NCBI GenBank assembly: GCA_029891385.1 | Contig: CM057225.1 | Coordinates: 74,867,387-74,931,386 of the forward strand | Source: Erythroxylum novogranatense | Lineage: Eukaryota > Streptophyta > Magnoliopsida > Malpighiales > Erythroxylaceae | Reading direction: 5' to 3' | DNA: 64,000 nucleotides | Shown here: piece after piece, positions 1-12,539 of the stretch | How the letters are laid out: the number at the start of each line of letters is the position of its first letter | Numbering within the stretch: position 1 is the stretch's first letter | The notes under the pieces: model-generated | What the model was told of the DNA's origin: nothing | Seen by the model: the letters and a program-made list of their open reading frames with translations, nothing else | Database searches by the model: none | Position numbers and translations under genes: made by a program

Positions 1-161
1 ACTTCTGCATATTGTGTTTTGTGATGCTTGTGTCAAACATATATATATATATATACCGATATCTGAGCGATTGAGTGTTTAGCACGCCACCTTCACGGAG
101 CACGGACTCGGATATCACCGTCGATGTCGGGTTCAGGTCATTGCGGGAGTAAGGTGCTACA
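1..161 (+). mobile_element. End of a Ty3/gypsy-type LTR (fragment)
   Basis: About 68-161 is similar to the reverse complement of the start of the 3-kb LTR at 5212-8212. Both contain a CACGCCACC/CATGCCACC block, GGACTCGGAT/GGGCTCGGAT, GATGTCGGGTTC and a terminal GGTGCTACA. The CA at 160-161 fits an LTR terminus. The rest of this copy lies outside the window. Its orientation is opposite to the 5212-8212 copy. Assignment to gypsy is by LTR character only, because no coding sequence is visible. Confidence 0.6.
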
Positions 162-1335
162 TGTGATTGGATTGATTAATTTTATAAATTATGTACTGAT
201 GATTATCTTGCAACAGATGACTTAATTACAGGCTACAAGGTGGAGCAAGCCACTTATCATAGACCCAGGATGAGGGTAAACTTGTAGGTTATGTCTAGCT
301 AACGAGTTAAAGAAGCGTTGCATGAGGGGCAGCTTATGAATTTGGATAGGTTTTTAGTATTTATTTTATTTTGTTATTTTTATTTTATCTTTTGATCCCT
401 CTTTCTTAATATTTTGCAAGGATGTTAGTTTCATATTGTACGGATCAAAATCATAATGAAATCGTCATATTCAAGAAAGTACCAACTCAACCCTCTCATT
501 CATTATACATGTTTATATTGTAGATATTGAGGACAATGTACGACTCTAAGTGTGGGAAAGGGGTTAACAATTTTAATGATTTCTTTAAGCTTATTATAAT
601 TTTGATTATAAAAATTTTATTAACTAATATTACGAATTGGTTGAAATCTATCCATTAATACTATATTTCATTGTTGAATATTGACTTGAATTAGTATGTA
701 AGAGGATGATAGTTGGAATAAAATTGCTTTTATAATTTATAGTTTAGTATTCATTAAGATGATCATGTTGAATGATATTATCATATTATTTACACATATA
801 TAACTTTAATTTTGTGAGTTTTTCATTTAAGAGAAAAATTTTAAAATTTTTAAAGCTCTTATTATTCTTTCATGCGTGTGATATCATGCACGGTAGGATA
901 ATTCTAGAACTTGTTTTTATTATACATATTGAGACCATATTTGTTAAATTAGAAGCATTGACATGATTCAGGCACTTAGATTCACAAACTTGCTTAGCCT
1001 ATTTCTTTGAAATCACCATACCCTAAAATTTACCTTTAGGAATAACGAAGTTGAGCCTTAGTTTTTTCATTAATTAAACACTTAAGTGGATTGAGTGAAA
1101 TACTAGTAAGGGTGTAAAGGTTTTTTCTATTGATTTCAATATGATTATTATTAATATTGACTTAATAAGCTAATTTTAGGATAATTTGATTCCACTTGTA
1201 TGTTAATTTGATGTCATAGGATATGATGGTGTTTAGTATGAATGGACAGATTGAGAATGATGATGGATTGATTTTGTGAAATTTATAATTTTGATTATGA
1301 TTTGCTTGAGGAAAACAAAAGCTTAAGTGTGGAGA
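162..1335 (+). mobile_element. Athila-like element, 3' internal noncoding remnant
   Basis: No gene is present. Two signatures mark this as the region between pol and 3' LTR of an Athila-like Ty3/gypsy element on the plus strand. About 307-340 resembles the GTTAAA...AAGCG...GAGGGGCA block seen on the minus strand of the intact element at 18287-18313. About 533-565 holds a TTGAGGACAATGT followed by AAGTGTGGGAAAGGGG, matching a minus-strand block near 16012-16056. The small reading frame at 772-966 has no recognisable similarity and is probably chance. Confidence 0.5.
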
Positions 1336-2365
1336 TGTTTGATAAATGCATATTCGACTATATTTTTACACCCACATTTGATGTGTCTTGCTTGATATTT
1401 TATACTTTTATTGTATATTTGGCACTTAATTTGCCTTAAGTGATTTTATAGGTTATAATTGCTTTTATGGACTTAAAGCAGAGAAATCGGATGAAAATGC
1501 AATATAAAATGAAGATTTGAAGGATAGAGGGGATGAATGACCTTGCACTTCCCTTGGGTCGTGCAAAATCACAATTTCTGGGCATTTTGGTTATGCATGG
1601 CAATGCATTAGACTGTGCATCTCCTAAAATCCTAAATTTCACCATAAAAAGACATTTTTGAGGTAGATTGAGGAGAGCTGACATTAGGAGTCAATTTCTA
1701 GACATAGAGTTCATTCTTAAGGGGCTATTATGGTCTAAAGAAGCGGCAAACACGAAGAAATAAGCGAAAGATCCATCGGAATACAAGATAAAACCTTTAC
1801 ATCGCAATAATATTTGATAAACAATCAGGGAGATTTAGAATTATGCTTCCATTGTTTTCAATTTATTTTTCTTTCAATGTATGCTTGATTTCGTGTTTGA
1901 TTACGTGTAATTAAACGTCCAGTTATTATTTAAGTTAGATGAACTTTAAGTTAATACTTTGATATGATTTGTTTACCATAATCGGAAGGAGATGATTGCA
2001 ATCTAGAGATATGATGACATAAATATTTCAAATTAAGGTCAAACCTAATAGAAGGATTCACAAATCGATAAAGCAATCCTATAAACTTTAATTTGGGTAA
2101 TTCGGTTGAAAACCTTAAGATTAGTTGTTAGTAGACTCAAGGTCAACTATTAGCATAATATAGGAATCTTCATGGTCTAATAAATTAATAAAATAATTGC
2201 ATAATAAAAGGATAATTTTTTTAGGATTTAGGGAGATTTGAAACCTAGATACTAATTCTCGATATCGATTCCTATGTGCTTCCTTAATTCTCTATTCAAT
2301 TTCGTTACTTGTTTTATTTTACTTGCTTAGTTTTAGTTTCTTTTAATTCATCATCATCATCATCA
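1336..2365 (+). mobile_element. Putative 3' LTR of an Athila-like element
   Basis: A purine-rich tract (AAGTGTGGAGA, 1325-1335) is directly followed by TGTTTGATAAATGC, the expected arrangement of polypurine tract and LTR start. The AT-rich body has no coding capacity and ends in a TCATCATCATCATCACA stretch, taken here as the approximate terminus. The right boundary is uncertain because no second LTR copy is in the window for comparison. Confidence 0.4.
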
Positions 2366-2601
2366 CATCCATCAAAGTTAGTAATAAAGCATAGTGCGGA
2401 GAGGTGCGATAATGCAGCGGTAGAGAGGCTATTTTGATGAACTGCATGCAAATGTGACAATAAAAGAATGATGCATATTAAAGATTAAATAAGTAAAATT
2501 GGCACGCTAAAATATTATGTAAATAAAATAACAATAAATACGTGAATAAATAAAAAATAAAAATAACCAAAGGATATAGCTGAAAACAAAATATAACATG
2601 A

Positions 2602-2662
<61 letters not shown>

Positions 2663-2989
2663 GTACAGATTAGTTGATTCCAGTTTAGAAAGAAAAAATT
2701 TATTAAAAAATAATTCGACAAATAAACTTGATAAGCTGTAAAATTATGCTTATACCTGGTATGCTGCAAATGTCCGCTCACTATTTCTAGAGTTGTACCG
2801 GCCTGAGCAGGAGGGAGCGGTGTAGACAGAAGCTTAGCCTGGGGCTTGGAAGCTGGAGGTAATTACTAGTATCCATCTTCTTCACGGGATTGACTCATAC
2901 TTGCCGGTATTAGCTACAGCTATGTCGTGTACTTACGGTTGTTATAATATTGACTAACTCAAAAAATAGTCAAACATAATGGTAATCAT
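2366..2989. other. Unassigned repeat-rich stretch
   Basis: No gene is supported. It contains an (AAT)n microsatellite and a block at about 2760-2960 whose reverse complement (AATACCGGCAAGTATGAGTCAATCCC) resembles LTR/leader sequence of Athila/TAT elements. It may be a rearranged part of the minus-strand Athila-like remnant that follows. The poly-isoleucine reading frame at 2515-2781 is only the translation of the microsatellite. Confidence 0.3.
2602..2656. repeat. (AAT)n microsatellite
   Basis: About 18 uninterrupted AAT units, read directly from the sequence. Confidence 0.95.
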
Positions 2990-4614
2990 ACCTAAATCCT
3001 ACATTTCAGAGGCATTTTCTTTCTAAAGATTGCAGAAACATTCTTACCCATCTTGACCTTCTCATTACCTCTCAGCTTTTTCTTATTAGTATATAATTCT
3101 TCAATGAATTTTGCGTACCTTGGTGCTTGTTTGATTGCATCTCGTAAATATATATTTACTTATACCTTTTAAAAAGTTCCTAATATCTCTTTATCCTTTT
3201 CCTCCTTGTTCGATTTCACTAACTTGCCAGAAAAAGGTGGAGAGTTAGCCTTAACCATAATGAGACATTCATAATTTACCTTTGAACTATAAGAGGGATT
3301 TCTTTCTCATAAATCTTTTTCAATCTCACTTTCTTTGGCTATCCTTTATAGGGTCCTCTTGGGATCCCCAAGCTCCATACTATTTGTTAAGGTCATTGCA
3401 TTAACATTTTTTAGGCTTACCTCGGGTTGAGATGACAACTTTCCTCCACTTTATTCTCTTAAGAGGTTGATGGCCATTACCATATAACACATCTAGTTCT
3501 TCAAATTCTATATGCTTGACCTTATGTCTTGAAATTAAGATCTTGTGTCTTGCTAAAAAAAAATTTTCCATCTTGTAGGAATTGTAATCAGTGGCAAGAT
3601 AGTTAACATTATCTTCCAATGATGTACCTGAGATGGAAGAAAAGCTTATTATCTAAGTTAAAATTGTTGCACACTTTATTGCCTACATAGGAAATAGTTC
3701 AGCTACCTAGTCCCTCCATAACTCAGGTTTGGGTGATCTCTCTGAATAGGGTTATAAGTCTAGGAATATGGGTTATATTGCTGGAAAAAATTTCCCCTGC
3801 AGCATTGATATATCCTATGTTTCCATTTTCTCGATTTGGACACTCATATGTTGGCCAGTTCCCATTTGCACATATATCACAAGCTTTTACCTGTGCCTAC
3901 GATACATCAATTTTCTACAAAAGATGTTAATTCATTTAAACAATGTTTTATTAATGAATTATTTACCTCATTTACCTTACAAACATCGTTGCAAATGCCA
4001 AATTGTTGAGTATTTGTTTCCATACACTTGATTAAAGTTCTAGCCTCTATAGGGGTCTTTTCATATAGTACTCCACCACTTGTTGCATCTATCAAGTTCC
4101 TATCCATAAGTAATAATAATAATCCTTTGTAGAAGTCTTGGATAAGGATTTGTTCCATAATATTATGATAAGGGCAGCTGACACACAATTTCTTGAAACA
4201 TTCCCAATACTCGTAAAGGGATTCCCTATGATGTTGCTTTATCTCACAAATCTTTTTTCCTTATATTAACTATCTTTGATGCTAGAAAGTACTTCTTTTA
4301 AAATGGCCTTGTCATTTTAATCCATGTGTTAACACTCCCAATAAGCAAATTAAAAAGCTAGTCTTTTACTGCATCCTTTAGGGAAAATGGAAAGGCTCTC
4401 AACATAATCTACTTTTCTATCACCCCTGGAGGTTTCATATTAAGACATATCACATCAAGCTCCTTGAGATGCTTTTGAGCATCATCATTTGCAAAACCAT
4501 GAAAATTAGGCAAAAGATTGATTAAGTCAGACTTAAGCCTAAAAAGTTACATGCTCAGCAAAATTTGAAATAATGATACATAAAAGCCTTTGAGTCAAAT
4601 ATATGGTAGCCAAC
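2990..4614 (-). pseudogene. Athila-like gag-protease remnant (3' part)
   Basis: Read on the minus strand, 3907-4188 encodes a segment parallel to the gag of the intact element. It shows SCPYHNIMEQILIQDFYKG, an IDATSGG motif, KTPIEARTLI and QQFG, equivalent to residues about 245-310 of the 22571-23893 gag. Further left, about 3010-3170 encodes the pre-protease region with AIKQAPRYAKF, EELY, KKLRGNEKVKMG and KNVSAI. Many stops and frame changes intervene, so it is dead. The gag continues on the far side of the copia insertion at 29166-29325. The last five bases (CCAAC, 4610-4614) are one copy of the target-site duplication. Confidence 0.75.
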
Positions 4615-7600
4615 TGTTAGTAGTGTGCCCTAGGCCAATGAATAGTTGTGATTCATGTATTAACATTATGACTTGTTAATAATATATTATGAGGTATTCC
4701 TTTCATATATGCATGTATTTCGTTTATGTAATGTGATTTACATTCCATGAATGGTTTTAGACTTATGTCATCAAGTATGTGACTTGATAGTAAAACCATA
4801 AGCATTATAAGACTATTCTAGACTGTCCCTGGTCGATCATTATTAGTGGAACAATAATGAATTAAGGCTAGTATATGTTCTTGTTGATGATCACGTTTTA
4901 CTGATCATGGATATGAGATATCAACTCAGAAACATAGATATATGTTAGAGAACATATATTGGACCGACCCACATAAAGAATACTACATGGTTTCATGTCA
5001 TTAGTGATTCTTAATATGGTTTGACTTTAGTCCTTTGACCTAAATTCATCATGATTCCCTACATGAGGAATTCGGTGTTTTGATATTAGACTAAGTTATT
5101 TTTAACAAAATAATAAGTAGTCTTATGTTGGACACTAAATGAATCAAGCGGAAGGATGTGAATGATGTAGATAGGATTTGTACTTCTCTTAAATGAGAGA
5201 GATATCATTTATGTAGCACCCCAACTCCCGCGAGACCCGAACCCGACATCTACAGTGACATCCGAGCCCGTGACCCGCAAGGGTGGCATGCTAGAGTAGT
5301 CAATCACAATTTAAAACTCGCTATGAAATTTTTCTTCCAAAAACGTTTTAACGCGCGAAAATCAAAACACACTTTAGGCCCGACATATGACAAAAACATT
5401 TTTCAGATACAAAACACTTTCAGTTATTAATTAGCACTCAACGATTGCTCAATCGATACATAAGCGAAAAGGCATGACCCAACTGGGCTCGATGCCATTT
5501 CAACACACCGATAATCAAAACCTCAATACACTTTTACATTTATTAAGCTAGGGCCCACCAAACAAGACATTGTACTCATGCGAGATGTGGCGACACCGAT
5601 CCCGACCCGCTTACTACGCCTTGCTAGCAGCGATCATACTCCGTTAGTCTAGCAGGGTACACTTCGATTCTGAAAAATAGATGCAATGTTGGGTGAGTTT
5701 GCGAACTCAATGAGAAACCATCATCGATGGTTCACCCACTCATGCATTCACAATTCATATACACACTGAATCACATATTCACACTTTCATATATTCACAT
5801 GCATTCAATTTCACTTTCACACGATCACTTTAGATCATTTACATATCACGGTATGCATCGACACTTTCGGTTTCATTTCATTGTTGTGACCGAGCGCAAT
5901 CGTAAATCGGTAATCACATTTTGGCAAGTAGGAGGGCCCTCGGGTATGCACTACGCCTACTCACATTAGGGATAGGAGAGCCACTGGGTATGCACTAATC
6001 CCTTTCACATAATAGGACCCCACACCCCACCAGTAGGTGTTTGCGAGTTTCTTGTGGCGTGTGTTTGCGGGTTTTACCGGCGTCCTCAAATATACTGATG
6101 GCGTCTCGGTCAACAACTATCATTATCGATCATTTAATTATGCATGAGTGCATATGTCATTCACATTTCACAATCATATCTCATTTCTTGGACCTTTAGT
6201 CCGGTATTTCGATCATATACATATCTCGATTATTTCACTAACACTTTTACAATTCGATTCACTATTGCATTTATGCACATTTATTCACATTTGCACTTCC
6301 ATATCTCAATCAATATTTGAACACCCATGGTTGAAATCAATCAAAACGATCACACATATCCATCCAGTATCTCCACATGGCATATGTACAAAATGTAACA
6401 CATATAGGTTGAGAAACCAACTAGGTTACTCACCGCACTTCCGAACTCTGACACTGAAGTCTCAAAGATTTGCCTGTGGAATTGCTCCATCGGTGCCTTT
6501 AAAACAATCAGAAAAATTGAATATCACTCATTGCACAATTTCCAATATTCAAAAATGCAAATATAGCAAATACACTGAGTACTGTACATGTTATGACATT
6601 CCCTAAATTTTCCCAATTCGATCACTTTCACTCTAATTCATAGCAAAATCCAATTACCATAAGTCAATAGACTAATATCCAATTCTCTGCAGTCACATTC
6701 CAATTAAAATCACAATCAATATTTATTGCCACTAGATTCCCATAATCATCGAATTAAAATTCCGAAATTCCATCTTATCAATTCAAATTCTTAATCTCTA
6801 AATTCCAATTAATCACTTAGAAAACAATTCAATTGAAATCAAATCTCAAATTCAATACTTGTAACAATCGTCTTAAAAAAATCACTTCATTTCATTCTCC
6901 CAAATTGAAATTCCTAGTCTCAGAAATTCAATTGATCCATAGCCAATCCATTAGAAACTAGTCCTCCAAATTCATAATCTCCATATGAATTTAATCCATA
7001 GGTAATTGAACTATCAAATTCCTACATCCCCATAATTTAAAACCTCAAAAATCTCATTTGGAAAATCAGCATTCCTCGTGCAGATCGGATCCTTCGCCGA
7101 CGAGCTCCCATTCTCGCCACGTTAAGCCATGCATGAATCAAGCTCTTCGTCATCAAGCGACGCATCACAGTCTGCTGCGACGCGTCTTCTTTCTTCCTCA
7201 GCCATGAGCTTCTTCAGCAAGCGTCGCGTCTGAAGCATTTCTGAAATGCTCATGTGGCGTGTTCTTCATCTTGCAGTCGTACAAACACGCCAGAAAAACC
7301 CGAAATTTCAGTTTCTCAGTTCAACTCCATCCAAATCCATTCTAAACACTCCCAATTAGTTTTATACACTATCTCAACTCATTTCTAACCTCAAAACTAT
7401 CTAAAACTTATTATTCATCAAAATCTCAAATCAAACTCAACATTTTCTCAAAAACCCTAACATCAAAACTTTCAAATTCTAAACAATTTCTCACTAAATT
7501 TCTTGTTTAATCAAAAGATTAAACACGTAAATAACAATAACTTACTTGATTCAAGCTTTAAACTCTTCCAAATCACCAAGAAATCCACGAGAAGAAGAAG

Positions 7601-9049
7601 AACAAAGCAATTTCTCCGAATGAAGCAAGCATCATCAATTTCAAAGGCTTAAGTTATATATATCTTGAGTACCTTAAGACTTGTTTGGCAATTAATTTCC
7701 ACCGGTCCGATCGAACAACCTCAATCCAATTTCTGATTCTAATTTCTCCCGATATGCAATAAAATTAATAATAAATCCTAAAGTCATAATTCAACTTGCC
7801 TCATATCAATTGCCAATCAATCACGGACAGAAATCCGGTTTATCGATCCTATACCATTTTTCCTATCGGACTCGATTCTCCAAAATTTCAGAAGAATTTC
7901 CATAAATTCACAAAATTAGGAATGGCATATTCCTACACTCCAATCTCATAATTCAATTCTCTAAATTCAATTTTTCTCATTCCAATTCATATACAAAACT
8001 CATTTATACACTTTTCGCACAAATTTCCAATTTCCACAATTCAATCGGGAAATGTCATACATGTACGCATATTCATATACTTATGCCATCAATAATCATT
8101 TACCGATGACTATAGAAACTATAATGCATGAAGAATTCACATTTGCCTGTACTTTAACCTGACCAGATCCAATTTACAAATATACTCGTCACTTCGATAA
8201 CGGGATGTTACAATTTGGGCCTCTTGACAAGTGTGACTGAAGAAATGCATGGCCTTGCTCAAATGAATTGATGAGGAGTCATCAATCTCATTTGTTATAA
8301 TCAGACAACTTGGGGATCAAGAAACTATGATTAATCAAAGGTTGACATGTACCATGCCTTGTGATTAATCTTGATATCGTGTTACAAAAGGACTGAGCTT
8401 ATAACCATGGTTACAGGTTAAATCAGATTATCGATCCTCATTTGATTTAGGTAGTCATAATGTCTTGCTAGAGGCCGCTTATGACTTATGGGCCTTGAAG
8501 TGTGATCCAGCCCATTGCCAACATCAAATAAGCCTACAGGGTCGCACACAAAGAGTGATGTGATCTGGGCTTATTCTCTTGGGCCTAATTTATTAGGTAT
8601 TGAATAAATATATGTAGATATATTTATTAGGCTAGATTGAATTAAGTTGTCGGCTTTTATTATATGAGATATAATGGGCCGAAACTTATTGGGCTTCAAT
8701 GGGATTAGGGTTTCTCTATAAATAGATAAACTTAGGTCTCATTAGAACGTGAGACAACATTGTCACACGAAACCCTAGCCACCATCCGAGAGGAAAATCG
8801 TGCGGCATTCGGGAAGAGTTTCAGGACGTGTTAGCACACCATAGTCGTAGCCTAGATCGTGCATACTCGTGTGGATACCGGTAGAGGGCATTCACGTTTT
8901 GCAGTGTCTTGGAATCTGAAAAAGAAGTAACCTATCCACGGGAATAAGGTATTTTCGTACATCCTTGGTATTTTCGATTATACTTCATGTTGTTGTATGT
9001 TCTTTTTTCACAATGTATTGTGAATACTCGGACCGTACGCGATCCAACA
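4615..9049 (+). repeat. Left (5') LTR of the copia element, interrupted
   Basis: Matches the right LTR (27736-29165, 1430 bp) nearly base for base over 4615-5211 and 8213-9049, with scattered substitutions and small indels. It is interrupted at 5212-8212 by a solo LTR. Without the insertion and its duplicated bases its length is about 1430 bp, the same as the right LTR. Confidence 0.93.
5212..8212 (+). mobile_element. 3.0-kb solo LTR, probably Ty3/gypsy
   Basis: The insertion starts TGTAGCACCCC and ends GGGATGTTACA, so it has TG...CA ends and short imperfect terminal inversions. The uninterrupted sister LTR (28318-28340) reads GATATCATTTGGGCC. The insertion is flanked by ATTTA on the left and ATTTG on the right, a 5-bp duplication with one later change. 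No gag or pol sequence lies within its 3001 bp, which fits a solo LTR left by LTR-LTR recombination. Related copies lie at 1-161 (opposite orientation) and 62166-64000. Reading frames inside it show no domain. Confidence 0.8.
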
Positions 9050-9050
9050 G

Positions 9051-9062
9051 TGGTATCAAAGC
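9051..9062 (+). promoter_or_regulatory. Primer binding site of the copia element (initiator Met-tRNA)
   Basis: TGGTATCAAAGC begins one base after the left LTR ends. It is complementary, with one change, to the 3' end of plant initiator Met-tRNA (usual form TGGTATCAGAGC). Confidence 0.85.
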
Positions 9063-10460
9063 CAGGTTCTTCTGTATAATAAAAAATATACGTGTTTTGA
9101 TTACATGTGTTTACGGATTTGGCTTCTGTATAATCGAAAATATGCATGTTTTGAATACATGTGCCCACGGTTTTGGATGCATGATACAAATGTGATTTAT
9201 TTCATGCATGTTGTTTCGAATTTGTTAATTATCTTGGTACTGATGTGAATATATGACAAGTATGAAGGGTTTCGACCATGGATGTTGATTGCATTGAGAT
9301 GTGTTTCGATTATGGCTTGTTTCGGTAAAGGATGAGTTCGGGCATGAGATGTTTCTGTCATGTTTGTCTCAGCCAAAAGGGTTTCGGCCATGACATATGA
9401 TGATGACCGAAACTTCCTTCAAGGTGGCATCTAGGGTTATGGCCGAAGATGCATAGGTGGTGGCTGCTAGGGTTTTCTATCTTGTAAGACATGGATTTGG
9501 AATAGGAAACCACAAGTATCCATGTTGGACAAGGATACTAGAAGTGCCACCGATCTTCATATGTGATATGTTTTTGGTAAAGGTAAAGATTCCTTATTGG
9601 ATAAGGATTCTAAAAGACCAAGAATTGGAAACCACGAAAGTCTCCATATTTGATGTGGATTCGGGATTTTGAGAACTTCCTTGTTAATAAACCGTGACTA
9701 AAAATTTTTGGTTAGGGGCGCTATCCCATACCCATGAGGGGAGGCTTCCCTGACCCCGCCTCTAACAAACTCTAAGGATAAATCGTGTTAGATTCTGCGT
9801 GTTAGTTCGTTGCGTGTTATAAATTCTGGGTGATTTTACATGTGTTTATTTATATTATTTGAATATTTATATTCATGTGTAAATTACTATTCTATGCTTC
9901 TAATATATATATATACTCAAGTATGTTGCAGTTAGGATTAGAACTAGCACAGTACAAACACCCTTACTAATAGGATTAGTAACCTTCATAATGTACTAAG
10001 AACGACCCTCATGAAAATATTAAGTTTATATGCCTTCCATAAAACTTTACCCATGTTTATCTCTAGCTTATCCTTATTTGGGTTTTTGCCAAAGCAAGGC
10101 ATGTGGGGATCATCTAGGGAAGACATTTGAATAATGGTGCTATTCATAGGTAAAGTATGGTTAAACTTAACTAAGCTATCTAAACGGTTTTGGGCTTAGG
10201 GCATAAGATTGGAATTTTACATACATGCAGTACATAAGATGTATTTTAATATAAATCCATCAAGAGTTACATGTGATGTAATTGAAAAGAGTTTTCTACC
10301 TAAATAATTAAGTCTTGAGTGTTAAGCCAAAGCTTTCTTAGGACTTAGTGAAATACGGATCTTGTTTCTCCCATTTTTAATTGAGGGTTATTTATTTGAG
10401 TGGGAGCTAATACCTCTTAATAATAAGAATGTTGACCCTTATTGCATAATTTTGTAAATT
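9063..10460 (+). other. Untranslated leader of the copia element
   Basis: No supported gene. It holds a tandem duplication of about 54 bp (9069-9122 and 9123-9178, each beginning CTTCTGTATAAT). The remaining 1.3 kb up to the gag start shows no recognisable motif. Confidence 0.6.
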
Positions 10461-11285
10461 ATGGCTACTTCATCCACCAACCTTTCCATGCGATCTATCC
10501 TAGAGAAAGAAAAGCTTAATGGAACAAATTTCCTAGATTGGTATAGGAACTTGAGAATTGTTCTCAAGCAAGAAAGAAAGCTTTATGTCTTAGAAGAGCC
10601 CATCCCTAAGGAACCACCAGCAAATACACCTAAGGCTCAAAAGGATGCTTACACGAAGCATATTAATGATTCTACGGATGTGTCATGCCTTATGTTAGGC
10701 ACCATGATCTCTAACCTTCAGAAGGATTTAGAGGAAATGGAGGCCTATGACATGCTTGCTTAACTGAAAACTATGTTTCAAAAGCAAGCACGCCAAGAGA
10801 GGTTTAGAACCACTAAGGCATTGAATTCATGCAAGATGACTCCTGGCACACCCGTGAGTGCTCATGTTCTCAAGATGAAGAGTTACATTCATCATCTTGA
10901 GAAATTAGAATACACCTATTAGTCAAGAATTGGCAACCGATCTTATTCTAGCATCTTTGGTGATGAATATGATCAGTTCATTCTCTTCAACATGCATAAT
11001 ATGGAGAAGTCCATTGATGAATTGCATGGGATGTTGAAAACTGCTGAAGAGAACCTAAAGGGAAAGGTTAAGACCACCAATGAAGTTCTTATGGTTCGAA
11101 AGGGAAAAGGTTTCAAGAAGAAGGGCACAACAAAGGACAAAGGTAAAGTACCCAAGTCTAAGTCCAAGCCCAAGCCTAAAGCTAAGACTAAGGCATCCAA
11201 GGAGGGAGTTTGCTTTCATTGCAATGAACTGGTCATTGGAAAAGGCTGCAAACTCTATTTGGAAGAGTGAAAGAGAAAAGAATAG
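10461..11285 (+). pseudogene. Copia gag (UBN2-type), broken
   Basis: The reading frame starts MATSSTNLSMRSILEKEKLN and continues with NFLDWYRNLRIVLKQE, typical of plant copia gag. An in-frame stop occurs after EAYDMLA (10760-10762) and others follow. The C-terminal part (10992-11270) has a lysine-rich stretch and CFHCNE, the first half of a CCHC zinc knuckle. The second half is disrupted and reads VIGKGCK. Confidence 0.85.
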
Positions 11286-11343
11286 TCGATTACTTCTTCG
11301 GTATGTTTGTTATAGAAATCAATTTTACTCATACGCATCTTAG

Positions 11344-12539
11344 GTATTAGATAACGGAGCTGCAACTCACATTTGTACTAATGTGCGAGTCTAAAAGGAC
11401 TAGAAGATTGATGTCCGGTGAGATCGACTGCTGGCATGGGAAATGGAGCAAGAGTTCTGCTTTATCCGTGGGGACTTATGATCTTATTTTGCCTATTGGG
11501 CTCATTTTGGAACTCAAGAATTGTTATTATGTACCTACTATAAGTAGGAACATTATTTCTTTTGCTTGTTTAAAGAATGATGGATTTAAATTTTCTATTG
11601 AGAATAGAAGTATTTCCATTTATAAGAATGACATTTTATATGGCATTGCGCGTCAATTAAATGGCATCTATACTCTAGACACCGAATCAGTTACAAATGA
11701 GCCCATCTATAACATAAATACCAAGAAGTTTAAATCTAACAATTTGAACCCAACCTATCTCTGGCATTGTAGCTTAGGCCATGTAAATGAAAAACGCATT
11801 TCAAAACTCCATCAAGATGGATTCATTGATTCTTTTGAATCTTTTGAGACATGTGATTCTTATTTACTGGGTAAGATGACAAAGGTCCCCTTCACAGGTA
11901 AAGGGGAAAGGACCAATGAGCTATTGGGCCTTATACATACCGATGTATGTGGTCCTTTTAGCATTTAAGCGAGAGGAGGTTATTTGTATTTCATTACTTT
12001 TTCAGATGACTTCAGTAGATATGGGTATGTCTATTTAATGAAGCACAAATCTGAATCTTTTGAAAAGTTCAAAGAGTATAAGAATGAAGTACAAAATCAG
12101 CTTGGCAAGACAATTAAAATCCTTCGATCTAATCGAGGAGGTGAATACTTAAGCCAAGAGTTTGATGATTATCTTAAGGATTGTGGAATCGTTTCACAAT
12201 TGACTCCTCTAGGAACTCCTCAATGGAATGGTGTTTCTAAAAGGAGAAATTGAACTCTATTAGATATGGTTCGATCAATGATGAGTCAAACTGATCTTCC
12301 AAATTTTTTTTGGGGCTATGCTTTAGAAACAGCAGCATTCATATTGAACCGTATTCCTTCAAAGGCTGTAGAAAAGACACCTTATGAGATATGGACTGGG
12401 AAGTGTCCCAATTTATCTTTTCTAAAGATTTGGGATTGTGAGGCTTATGTGAAGCGTCCTACTGCTGACAAGTTGGCACCCAAATCTGAAAAATGTTATT
12501 TTGTGGGATATCCTAAGGAAACTAAAGGATATTACTTTT
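11344..12539 (+). pseudogene. Copia protease and integrase, broken
   Basis: The protease remnant reads VLDNGAATHIC, where copia proteases have an Asp-Thr/Ser-Gly-type catalytic motif. A GAG-pre-integrase module follows (YLWHCSLGHVNEKRISKL; the zinc-binding cysteines are partly lost). The integrase core has HTDVCGPF, RSNRGGEY and GVSKRRN. The second catalytic Asp is Asn and the catalytic Glu position is Lys. Stops interrupt it after CGPFSI (about 11966) and after SKRRN (about 12251). The module ends where the minus-strand Athila-like element is inserted and resumes at 25859. Confidence 0.88.

Noticed and set aside
1436..1684. 82-codon minus-strand frame
   Set aside because: Lies within the putative Athila-like LTR and has no domain or partner exon.
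2515..2781. Poly-isoleucine membrane protein
   Set aside because: Translation of the (AAT)n microsatellite.
5727..6606. Open frames within the 3-kb LTR (80 and 152 codons)
   Set aside because: Low-complexity His/Ser/Thr-rich translations of a noncoding LTR. They lack any domain and are not preserved in the related copy at 62166-64000.
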